A DNA stretch of 6,246 nt, taken from positions 1-6,246 of the forward strand of contig DAOVZS010000124.1 of assembly GCA_030635005.1 (NCBI GenBank), written 5' to 3'. The notes beneath the pieces are model-generated. The model saw only the letters and a program-made list of their open reading frames with translations, was not told the origin of the DNA and made no database searches. This document shows positions 1 to 6,246 of this stretch, piece by piece. The position numbers were made by a program, and so were the translations under genes. Each line of letters opens with the position of its first letter. Position 1 is the first letter of the stretch. The stretch comes from Thiomargarita sp. (GTDB taxonomy: Bacteria; Pseudomonadota; Gammaproteobacteria; Beggiatoales; Beggiatoaceae).

Positions 1-9
1 CCTGAGTTT

Positions 10-30
10 AGTTATCAGTTATCAGTTATC
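10..30. repeat. Tandem heptamer repeat AGTTATC x3
   Basis: Three perfect head-to-tail copies of AGTTATC are seen, at 10-16, 17-23 and 24-30. Heptamer repeats of this kind are common between genes in filamentous cyanobacteria and occur in some large sulfur bacteria. That comparison comes from general knowledge and was not searched. The array sits only about 30 bases upstream of the accA start codon, so it lies in the leader or promoter region of that gene. Copy number may vary between strains. Confidence 0.85.
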
Positions 31-54
31 ACTGATAGCCAAACGGATAACTGA
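20..54. repeat. Overlapping inverted repeats in the accA leader
   Basis: Two alternative pairings share bases of the heptamer array. TATCAGT (20-26) pairs with ACTGATA (31-37) across a 4-base loop. TCAGTTATC (22-30) pairs with GATAACTGA (46-54) across a 15-base loop. The two cannot form together. No T-tract follows either, so neither looks like a terminator. The second would place the region just before the accA ATG (59) in a stem and could affect ribosome access; that effect is inference. Confidence 0.6.
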
Positions 55-58
55 GAAA

Positions 59-1021
59 ATGAATATTAATTTTCTTGATTTTGAACAACCTATTGCAGAA
101 TTGGAAGCCAAAATTGGTGAACTGCGTTGTGTCACTAATGACAGTGACATTAACATTAATGATGAAATTGCTCGTTTACAAGTAAAATGTGATGATTTAA
201 CACGTAAAATTTTTACCTCATTAACAGCATGGCAAGTATCCCAATTAGCACGGCATCCACAACGTCCTTATTTACTTGATTATATTGATCTGATATTTAC
301 CGATTTTGAAGAGTTACGTGGTGATCGTACTTTTGGTGATGATTCTGCAATGCTGGGTGGTTTAGCACGTTTTGACGGTCAACCAGTCATGCTGATTGGT
401 CAGCAAAAAGGACGTGATACGAAAGAAAAATTGCAACATAATTTTGGTATGCCACGTCCTGAAGGTTATCGCAAAGCTTTGCGTTTAATGAAAATGGCGG
501 CCCGTTTTAAATTACCATTGCTTACATTTATTGATACGCCGGGTGCTTATCCGGGTGTAGATGCTGAGGAGCGGGGACAAAGTGAAGCGATTGCCCGTAA
601 TTTATACGTCATGTCCAATTTAAAAACCCCTATTATTTCGACTATCATTGGTGAAGGGGGATCGGGTGGGGCTTTAGGGATTGGATTAGGTGATAAATTG
701 TGTATGTTGCAATACAGCACTTATTCCGTCATTTCGCCAGAAGGCTGTGCATCCATTTTATGGAAAAATGCTGATAAAGCACCCGAAGCTGCTGCTGCCA
801 TGAATATGACATCAGAACGTCTTAAAGAGCTTGCTTTAATAGACATTATTGTTCCTGAACCTTTAGGCGGTGCTCATCGTGATATTAACGCAATAGCAAA
901 AACTTTAAGTACTGTTTTGCGAGAGAATTTGGCAATGCTTAAGCAAATACCTATGGAAGAATTATTAGAAAGTCGCTATCAACGTTTTATGCAATGTGGA
1001 CAATTTGAGACAGGAAGATAG
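59..1021 (+). CDS. accA: Acetyl-CoA carboxylase carboxyltransferase subunit alpha
   Basis: AccA pairs with AccD in an alpha2-beta2 carboxyltransferase. The complex moves the carboxyl group from carboxybiotin on AccB to acetyl-CoA, giving malonyl-CoA for fatty acid synthesis in the cytoplasm. The 320-residue product is full length for the family. It starts with the usual N-terminal helical segment (MNINFLDFEQPI) and carries the FGMPRPEGYRKALR stretch, the IDTPGAYPG motif and the glycine-rich GEGGSGGALGIG loop (residues 198-210). The crotonase-like fold uses such glycine backbone amides to form its oxyanion holes. ISPEGCASILW follows, as expected. The ATG at 59 gives the standard N-terminus, but its ribosome binding site is weak: GGA at 45-47 is distant and GAG at 53-55 is too close. 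The stop codon lies inside the stem of the following hairpin. No tilS or dnaE neighbour, common beside accA in gammaproteobacteria, is visible downstream. The call is very secure. Confidence 0.98.
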   Translation: MNINFLDFEQPIAELEAKIGELRCVTNDSDININDEIARLQVKCDDLTRKIFTSLTAWQVSQLARHPQRPYLLDYIDLIFTDFEELRGDRTFGDDSAMLGGLARFDGQPVMLIGQQKGRDTKEKLQHNFGMPRPEGYRKALRLMKMAARFKLPLLTFIDTPGAYPGVDAEERGQSEAIARNLYVMSNLKTPIISTIIGEGGSGGALGIGLGDKLCMLQYSTYSVISPEGCASILWKNADKAPEAAAAMNMTSERLKELALIDIIVPEPLGGAHRDINAIAKTLSTVLRENLAMLKQIPMEELLESRYQRFMQCGQFETGR

Positions 1022-1073
1022 ATAAATTCCTCTCCTCCTTCCACAGGGAAGGAGGTATTCATCTATCTTCTTT
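1014..1073. terminator. Nested hairpin between convergent genes, probable bidirectional terminator
   Basis: A perfect 9-bp stem CCTCCTTCC/GGAAGGAGG (1034-1042 with 1047-1055) closes a 4-base loop. A second perfect 10-bp stem, GAAGATAGAT/ATCTATCTTC (1014-1023 with 1061-1070), encloses it, separated by an internal loop. On the plus strand only a short TTT (1071-1073) follows, so the T-tract is poor. On the minus strand the tract is weaker still. The structure lies between accA (stop at 1019-1021) and the convergent gene (stop at 1084-1086), which favours a terminator or transcript-stabilising role for one or both genes. Confidence 0.65.
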
Positions 1074-1083
1074 GAATCCTTCC

Positions 1084-4000
1084 CTACTTAAAAGTCGCCC
1101 CTAAATCAATCCATCTAATCAGCGTCAATAAGTCATGATCTGTTAAAGAATTATTGATAGGATGTTTTTTATCCTTAATTTTTTGGATTAAAAGACTGTC
1201 TATTGCGAGGGCTTCACGTTCATTCACGTATTTTTTGTCAGCATAATTGCCACTGGCAGGTTCTCTTAATTGATGAAGGGTTTCATAAGAAACAGTATAA
1301 TGCGTTGTTGGCGTACCTTTTAAATTTAAAACATCTGTGCTGTGATGACATGAGACACAATGTTTATCTAAAATAGCTTGAATGTCCCTTTTAAAATCAA
1401 TACTGATAAAAGACGATGCACCAAAAGGTGATTTTTGTTCTTTTAACGCATTATCCCAATTTGCCATGACTTTAGAAGCAGCACTGACCAGTTCAAATGC
1501 ACCGACGCCATCTGTTTCTTTTCCAGTCAACGCACCATGACAACCCGAACAACGTGTCGTAAAAATGCTACGTGGAATGGAAAAAGTCAATTTTTCACCG
1601 GGTTGCACATAAAACCATCTATTCATGGAATGTAACGCCATTTTCTGTTGATTTAAGCCTTGAATTATCAGCGGTACATGAGTAGGGGCTTCAGTGTAAA
1701 ACGAACCATCTGGAGATAAGGGAATTTCGGCTATAATGCGTTTTTGGGTATGAATACCTAGACTGAGGGGCGTTGCAAAAGGATCGTTGCTGTCAACGGC
1801 AAGCAAATCTTTTTTATGCGGGGGTACGTGCATAATGAGGCGTACATAATGATATTTCTGTTCTGGAATCTTTTCATGAAAATCCCGTGCGCCTACAGGT
1901 GCAAAATGTGTTAAAAATGATTGCAATAAAGGATAATCAAAACAAATGATCTCGGCTGCTGTCTCAGGTGGGGCGCGTAATACGCCATGAATACGTTTGG
2001 TTTGTGCCGTTTTAGTAAATTTTTGATGAGTATGGGCTTTTTCCTTTAATCGCACCATAATAGGGCGCGGTGAATATTCTGAAAATTGGCTTGTTGAGGC
2101 AATACGTTGTAATACCGTAGATCCTACACCTTGGGCATCTTCTGTTTGTAAGGATTGATCAAAGCTGATCAGATAAATATCCCAATCTGGATTTGCATTC
2201 GGATCTAAATGATCAATAGGGTTGTGAACATGTGCTGTGACAATCTGACCATTGGGTAAGGGAAAGGGATCTCGAAAAGCACCTCCCGGTGAAATACCTG
2301 TCACTGTCACTGCATTTTCTCCTGTTTCAGGATAAAAGGGTAGTTGCGTGGGTAAAAAACGGGGCGGTGAAGAATACGTATTCTTCATTTGTGGAAAAGG
2401 AATATTATCAACTGGGTTATTAGGCTCAAGATTGATACCCAATCCATGATCCACTAGAAAAAGCATCCCGCCTCCCCAATAATTTCTTGGATCAAGGGCA
2501 ACACGAATTTCTAATCCAGAGGGTAATTCTCGTGAATCTGCATAAATAGGATATCGAGAACGATTACCCCCTTGTACATGATAATCAAATCCTCCCGCTT
2601 GAACACGAAAAATAGCGCCATTAAACACAGGACGATCTGCTTGATATCCGATATTACGTACGGATGTAAACATCACTTCACCTGTAGAACGCATGGTAGG
2701 ACGTCTTTCTTGGGCACTGGTAAATGTCATGCGGGATTTTGTTTGTTTAAAGCCTTTTTTAGGCACAAAACTCCATATATCATAAGCTGACACATTTTTT
2801 GCTTTTAGTTTTTCAATCACATAAACCATATATTGATTTGGTTTCAAAGGCAAAGGACGATCTAACACTAATTGCGCCCCTACCACACTTTTGGGATCTG
2901 AAAAATGTTGTAGGATAGTCCGCCATTCACCTTTAGCAGCCCCATCCACAATAAATAACCTTCTCCCTTTAAAAGTACCCGGGGCTTCTGTTCTTTCATA
3001 ATCAATGATGGTTGTTAAATCCCCCGCATCTGCCTCTCCTAAAATTCCCCAAGTGTCTGATGCAGCATAATGTCCCATTTCATTAGACGCATAGGCAATA
3101 GACACTTCACTGAGATCAATACTCTTATCATCCTCTGCACCTGGAATATAAATCGGATCGATATGATGCACTAAAGTCCCATCTTTTAAATGGGCAGCTG
3201 CAAAACTCAGTTGCTGTAAGCTTGTAAGCTTTAATTCATCATCCAATAATAATTCATAAAGGCGAAAACCACGTTCTTTTTGAGTACGCATGGCAAAAAT
3301 AATGGCTTTTCCATCATAACGCACATCAAATGATTGTATTTCAACATTATCTTGTGCCGTTAAATTTGTGGGAACATTTTGAGTATTTTGTAATGTTTCT
3401 CCTGTATCAAGTTTTAAGAGATAAATATTAGAACCTGCAAAAAATTCATCAAATTCAAAAAAATGACGTGGATTATGCTTGGGGCTTCTGATAAACGCTA
3501 AGCCTTGTACCTTTCCTAATTGATCTTTTGAAATGGGTTTTTGCTCAGAAATGAGTTTTTGACTTAAAGCTTCTTTTTCAAGTTCAAGCCATGCTATCAA
3601 TATTTGGCTATCTTTATCATCAAAGGATTCCAAAAATTGCTCATTTCCCCCGCGTTGATGAACACCGCCTTGACTAATGGGTATATTTTTGACTAATAGA
3701 CGACTGCGTTTGACATCCCCTCCAAGATTGGCAAAACGACTGACTGTTCCCAACATTGTTTGATGATTATGCAATACCATTTGCGTGGAAAAACCCGCTA
3801 AAAACGTTTTATTGGGATCAATAACGGGTAAAGGGGGCACTAATTTTAGATCATTAAAGACTTGTGAACCATGACATGATGATAAAAAACAACTATTTCT
3901 GACCATGACGCCTAATACTTTATTTTTGAAAAACTGCGTTTCTTTAGGCAAAATTTGAGCGGGTACGGGATGTTCAGCAATCTCTGTCTGTATCCAATGT

Positions 4001-4455
4001 TGTAATGTTTTATAGTCTGTCTCTTCAGTTGAATAAAAAATATCCATCCCTTTATGCGGTAATCCCCCAAAATCTTCAGCTAAGGGGAATCTTAATAAAG
4101 GGCTAAAATGGGCTTCTTCCCTATAATCAATACGGGTTGAATGCACTGCATTAGATTCTTGCCAACCGCGCGTCGCCTGATAAGATACTAAAAGAGAATG
4201 GGCATTTTGCGGAATCCTTCCTGTTATGGGATCAATGGGAAAATAAAACGCTTCAGCATTTAAGGCATTTTTGTTGATAAATGTATCATAATTATTGATA
4301 CCATGACATGAGAGTGCACAGCGTTTTTCTATGAGTGGCACAATTTTTGTTTGAAATTCTTGAAAAGACGCTGATTGTGGAGGTTTTTCTGCGTCACTAC
4401 AGGCTTGAAGTAAAAGCAACAACAGTAATATTAAGAAAATCTTTTGATACATCAT
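1084..4455 (-). CDS. HzsA-related multihaem cytochrome c lipoprotein
   Basis: Probable exported redox lipoprotein of about 1123 residues; its reaction is unknown. Numbering is from the ATG at 4455. A short leucine-rich signal ends in the lipobox LQAC (Cys19). Ser at +2 fits outer-membrane sorting. Two tandem cytochrome-like units follow. Each has CXnCHG (CX3CH at 46-51; CX4CH at 189-195), then a GG-x-x-H segment (His134, His266) and a terminal Trp (154, 289). The middle (about 320-800) looks like a beta-propeller with an insert near 480-550. Residues 870-973 match what I recall of the hydrazine synthase alpha-related family: DGSF (916-919), SMNRW, QPGE, then CSGCH (969-973). A last CVSCH (1033-1037) and the ending LIRWIDLGA complete it. 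No CXXCH lies between 196 and 968. Cys838 is the only other cysteine. The frame stays open to an ATG at 4500, but the lipobox favours 4455 (or 4452). No clear Shine-Dalgarno site is seen. It is not shown to make hydrazine. Confidence 0.75.
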   Translation of the reverse strand: MMYQKIFLILLLLLLLQACSDAEKPPQSASFQEFQTKIVPLIEKRCALSCHGINNYDTFINKNALNAEAFYFPIDPITGRIPQNAHSLLVSYQATRGWQESNAVHSTRIDYREEAHFSPLLRFPLAEDFGGLPHKGMDIFYSTEETDYKTLQHWIQTEIAEHPVPAQILPKETQFFKNKVLGVMVRNSCFLSSCHGSQVFNDLKLVPPLPVIDPNKTFLAGFSTQMVLHNHQTMLGTVSRFANLGGDVKRSRLLVKNIPISQGGVHQRGGNEQFLESFDDKDSQILIAWLELEKEALSQKLISEQKPISKDQLGKVQGLAFIRSPKHNPRHFFEFDEFFAGSNIYLLKLDTGETLQNTQNVPTNLTAQDNVEIQSFDVRYDGKAIIFAMRTQKERGFRLYELLLDDELKLTSLQQLSFAAAHLKDGTLVHHIDPIYIPGAEDDKSIDLSEVSIAYASNEMGHYAASDTWGILGEADAGDLTTIIDYERTEAPGTFKGRRLFIVDGAAKGEWRTILQHFSDPKSVVGAQLVLDRPLPLKPNQYMVYVIEKLKAKNVSAYDIWSFVPKKGFKQTKSRMTFTSAQERRPTMRSTGEVMFTSVRNIGYQADRPVFNGAIFRVQAGGFDYHVQGGNRSRYPIYADSRELPSGLEIRVALDPRNYWGGGMLFLVDHGLGINLEPNNPVDNIPFPQMKNTYSSPPRFLPTQLPFYPETGENAVTVTGISPGGAFRDPFPLPNGQIVTAHVHNPIDHLDPNANPDWDIYLISFDQSLQTEDAQGVGSTVLQRIASTSQFSEYSPRPIMVRLKEKAHTHQKFTKTAQTKRIHGVLRAPPETAAEIICFDYPLLQSFLTHFAPVGARDFHEKIPEQKYHYVRLIMHVPPHKKDLLAVDSNDPFATPLSLGIHTQKRIIAEIPLSPDGSFYTEAPTHVPLIIQGLNQQKMALHSMNRWFYVQPGEKLTFSIPRSIFTTRCSGCHGALTGKETDGVGAFELVSAASKVMANWDNALKEQKSPFGASSFISIDFKRDIQAILDKHCVSCHHSTDVLNLKGTPTTHYTVSYETLHQLREPASGNYADKKYVNEREALAIDSLLIQKIKDKKHPINNSLTDHDLLTLIRWIDLGATFK

Positions 4456-4495
4456 TATTTTTTTCGGAGAAGGTAGAGGATATAATGAGCATTCT

Positions 4496-4524
4496 ATCAT
4501 TACTTTACATCAATATACTGACAA
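4496..4524 (-). promoter_or_regulatory. Candidate promoter for the cytochrome lipoprotein gene
   Basis: Read on the minus strand, TTGTCA (4524-4519, five of six to TTGACA) is separated by 17 bases from AATGAT (4501-4496, four of six to TATAAT). Transcription would begin near 4489, which is past the upstream in-frame ATG at 4500. Translation would then have to start at 4455 or 4452, in agreement with the lipobox. This is a visual sigma70-type match only. Confidence 0.35.
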
Positions 4525-4533
4525 ACAAATATT
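4504..4533 (+). promoter_or_regulatory. Candidate promoter for the membrane ferredoxin operon
   Basis: TTTACA (4504-4509, five of six to TTGACA) is followed after 18 bases by AATATT (4528-4533, four of six to TATAAT). It overlaps the candidate promoter of the divergent gene, so the two would compete or share a regulator. The whole 4456-4569 gap is AT-rich, and no clear operator dyad was found in it. An AAAAGGT ribosome binding site (4554-4560) ends 9 bases before the ATG at 4570. The promoter match is weak. Confidence 0.28.
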
Positions 4534-4569
4534 CTCAGTTTCTTTTAAAATATAAAAGGTTGCTTAAAC

Positions 4570-5658
4570 ATGTCTCACATACAAAGTCATCAGGAAAAAA
4601 TATTTTTAGGAATATTTTTACCGCTCATCATCATTTTATATCTGGTGTACAAATTTCCGACCTTATTTGTACCCCTTGAACAAGTGCGAGAAACCTTTTA
4701 CTTTTTAGGTAAAAGTACGTCGTTTTGGTATGCTACGGTGTATACAGGCATTGTATGCTTTTTTTCTTTAAAAGTGCTTATTCAAAATATTAATCCCTAT
4801 CGAATCAGCAATACAAAACCAATCGCACTCTCAACATATCAACGTGCTAAGTTTCTGTCTATTTTTTTAAGTCAATTATGCTTATTTTATATCATTCCAT
4901 TCATTATTCCCGCGTTTCAAGAAGGCAGATCGTTTTTTAATGATCCTTATCATGCTGTCAATAAAGATGCTTATATCTATATTTATAACGGCTTTACCTC
5001 GATCGGTGGTTTAATTTATATCTTTTTTGTTGTGCCCATACTTACCTGGTTTGTGGGAAAAAGATATTGTTCATGGTTTTGTGCCTGTGGCAATCTTGCA
5101 GAAGCAGTAGGGGCTACAAAATGGGGACAACAATGGGTTAGAAATTATACGCCACGCAGTCAAATGGCAAAAAAATTAGAATGGCTACAATTTGTCATTT
5201 TGATGTTTGTCGTAGCGTATGGTTTCCTATTATTTTTAGATCTATGGCAGATATTTGCTGCCACAAGTCTCATCACAGCGATGTATAAGGTTCAAATTTT
5301 TGCCATTGATTTTATGTTTGGTGCAATTATTGGCGTCGGGGCTTATCCGCTATTGGGTACGCGAATATGGTGTCGTTATGGTTGTCCTTTAGCACAATTA
5401 ATGAAATTATTTGGTAAATTTTCTCTGTCACAAGCCCGAATTCAAGCCAATTCAGATTGTAAGGGCATTGGAGCCTGTTCAAAAGTGTGCCCCATGGGTA
5501 TCGATGTCAAATCATTTGCCTTTCAGAATAAACAAGCAAGAGAAGGTATTTATGGACTCAGTCAAACACCTTGCATTAGTTGTGGCAGTTGTATTTCTGC
5601 CTGTCCCATTCAAGCCTTAACGTTTAAAACCCTATTGAGTCAACGGAAATCATCATGA
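4570..5658 (+). CDS. NapH/NosR-like polytopic membrane 4Fe-4S ferredoxin protein
   Basis: Probable inner-membrane electron carrier of 362 residues. Six hydrophobic helices are visible, at about 11-28, 52-70, 95-114, 144-162, 205-223 and 243-262. Cysteine clusters follow helices 4 and 6: CSWFCACG (Cys167, 171, 173) and CRYGCP (Cys268, 272). This is the CX3C(P) layout of NapH, NosR and CcoG relatives. A C-terminal double ferredoxin domain follows. Its second site is complete (Cys335, 338, 341, 345). The first has Cys297, 303 and 307, but Ile300 stands where the second cysteine is expected. Arg/Lys-rich loops after helices 4 and 6 and an even helix count place both termini and all clusters in the cytoplasm. 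AAAAGGT supports the ATG at 4570. The stop overlaps the next start as ATGA, so the two are surely translated together. Known relatives pass electrons between quinols or flavins and periplasmic or cytoplasmic partners. The exact subfamily and partner are not determined, and napH, nosR or ccoG should not be assigned. Confidence 0.85.
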   Translation: MSHIQSHQEKIFLGIFLPLIIILYLVYKFPTLFVPLEQVRETFYFLGKSTSFWYATVYTGIVCFFSLKVLIQNINPYRISNTKPIALSTYQRAKFLSIFLSQLCLFYIIPFIIPAFQEGRSFFNDPYHAVNKDAYIYIYNGFTSIGGLIYIFFVVPILTWFVGKRYCSWFCACGNLAEAVGATKWGQQWVRNYTPRSQMAKKLEWLQFVILMFVVAYGFLLFLDLWQIFAATSLITAMYKVQIFAIDFMFGAIIGVGAYPLLGTRIWCRYGCPLAQLMKLFGKFSLSQARIQANSDCKGIGACSKVCPMGIDVKSFAFQNKQAREGIYGLSQTPCISCGSCISACPIQALTFKTLLSQRKSS

Positions 5659-6246
5659 ATGAAATGTTACTTTACAAAGGCTTAACGCTTTTATGTGCCG
5701 TTATCAGTAGTTTTGTATTAATATTACTCATATTACGTATTGCGAGCCAATCTAGATTAAAAGATTCTGTCAATCAACAATGGGAAAAGGTACAGATTAA
5801 AGATAAAAAAGCACCTATTAAGGGACAAACAGTATTTGTGTGTAGTGTGTGTGACTGGGTATATGATGAAAATAAAGGCGATATTGACAGTGGTCTCAAA
5901 CCAGGCACGCGTTTTGAAGATATTCCAGAGACTTGGCGTTGTCCCGTGTGTGGTATAGGAAAAGAGGAATTTAAGCAAGTTATTCGCAAACAAGAAGCTT
6001 ATCTCGTACATCTTCAACGTTCCAGCGATGCTATTGAGACAGATATGCCTGTTATTTATAAAAAAGCACTTACAGGTCAATCTCCCACATCATCCATGCG
6101 TACGCCTAAACAAGCGAACTTATTGAATAATATTCAAATATTACCCGCCCAACTCGCCACTACCCCTTATGACAAAAGTGAGATTGACATTGATTTTCAA
6201 ACGACTATCGGAAAATCGGCTCAAAAACCACTCACCATTGATCTCC
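5655..6246 (+). CDS. Membrane-anchored rubredoxin, probably fused to an FMN-binding glutamate synthase-like domain (3' end outside window)
   Basis: An open frame of 197 codons continues past the window edge. One N-terminal hydrophobic helix (about 10-27) is followed by Arg28, Arg34 and Lys36, so the rest should face the cytoplasm. Residues 61-106 form a rubredoxin domain: CSVC (63-66) and CPVC (96-99) supply four iron-binding cysteines, with DWVYDENKGD, the PGTRFEDIP loop and WRCPVCG between and around them. A linker of about 50 residues follows. From residue 162 the text ILPAQLA, then TTIGKSAQKPLTIDL, resembles the entry into the FMN-binding glutamate synthase (GltB central-type) domain. That resemblance is from memory of the family. 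If right, the intact protein passes electrons between rubredoxin iron and FMN. The ATG at 5655 overlaps the preceding stop and has GGAA at 5645-5648. The rubredoxin call is firm; the fusion is likely but cannot be completed from this window. Confidence 0.85.
   Translation, partial: MNEMLLYKGLTLLCAVISSFVLILLILRIASQSRLKDSVNQQWEKVQIKDKKAPIKGQTVFVCSVCDWVYDENKGDIDSGLKPGTRFEDIPETWRCPVCGIGKEEFKQVIRKQEAYLVHLQRSSDAIETDMPVIYKKALTGQSPTSSMRTPKQANLLNNIQILPAQLATTPYDKSEIDIDFQTTIGKSAQKPLTIDL

Noticed and set aside
10..30. CRISPR array
   Set aside because: The repeat unit is only 7 bases with no spacers, so it is a simple tandem repeat.
1..58. Riboswitch or T-box ahead of accA
   Set aside because: The visible leader is too short and shows only simple hairpins from the heptamer repeat, with no conserved aptamer elements.
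2572..2790. Plus-strand open frame of 72 codons
   Set aside because: It lies wholly inside the cytochrome gene on the other strand and shows no recognisable domain.
1084..4455. A true hydrazine synthase alpha subunit
   Set aside because: Similarity is to the wider family. There is no haem motif in the middle region, no HzsB or HzsC gene is visible, and the rest of the window does not suggest an anammox organism.
4456..4500. Upstream in-frame ATG at 4500 as the start of the cytochrome gene, adding 15 residues
   Set aside because: The added residues are proline-rich and would precede the signal peptide. The lipobox signal starts naturally at 4455 or 4452, and a candidate promoter would start transcription past 4500.
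4335..4679. Plus-strand open frame of 114 codons across the divergent region
   Set aside because: It overlaps the 5' ends of two well-supported genes in other frames, and its product has no recognisable motif.
5411..5620. Short plus-strand frame within the ferredoxin gene
   Set aside because: It is a frame-shifted reading of the ferredoxin cysteine region; the main frame explains the conserved motifs.
5757..6080. Minus-strand open frames opposite the rubredoxin gene
   Set aside because: They are antisense to a clear rubredoxin domain and show no family features.

Overview
The window looks like a chromosomal segment of an AT-rich (about 40% GC by eye) Gram-negative bacterium. Four things point to a proteobacterium, most likely a gammaproteobacterium: a proteobacterial-style AccA, an exported lipoprotein with c-type haem motifs, a NapH/NosR-like membrane iron-sulfur protein, and a TTATCAG-type heptamer repeat. 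The heptamer repeat together with low GC recalls the Beggiatoa/Thiotrichales group, but that placement is only an inference.

Layout. Positions 1-58 hold a short heptamer repeat and overlapping inverted repeats right up to the start of accA (59-1021, +), the alpha subunit of the acetyl-CoA carboxylase carboxyltransferase. A nested hairpin (1014-1073) separates accA from a large convergent gene (1084-4455, -). That gene encodes a lipoprotein of about 1123 residues with four CXnCH haem motifs, a beta-propeller-like centre and a C-terminal module like that of the hydrazine synthase alpha (HzsA-related) family. A 114-base divergent promoter region (4456-4569) follows. Then come a six-helix membrane ferredoxin of the NapH/NosR/CcoG type (4570-5658, +) and, overlapping it by ATGA, a membrane-anchored rubredoxin (5655 onward, +). 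The rubredoxin protein runs off the window just as a sequence resembling the start of an FMN-binding glutamate synthase domain begins.

How the parts may work together. accA is housekeeping and probably unrelated to the rest. The three other genes are all redox proteins arranged around one shared intergenic region. One can picture electrons passing between an exported multihaem lipoprotein, the membrane Fe-S protein with its clusters on the cytoplasmic side, and a rubredoxin fused to a flavin domain in the cytoplasm. The last two genes are almost certainly co-translated. The link to the cytochrome is inferred only from divergent adjacency. The substrate of the system is unknown, and nothing here shows hydrazine synthesis. 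This redox cluster is the part of the window most likely to be undescribed.
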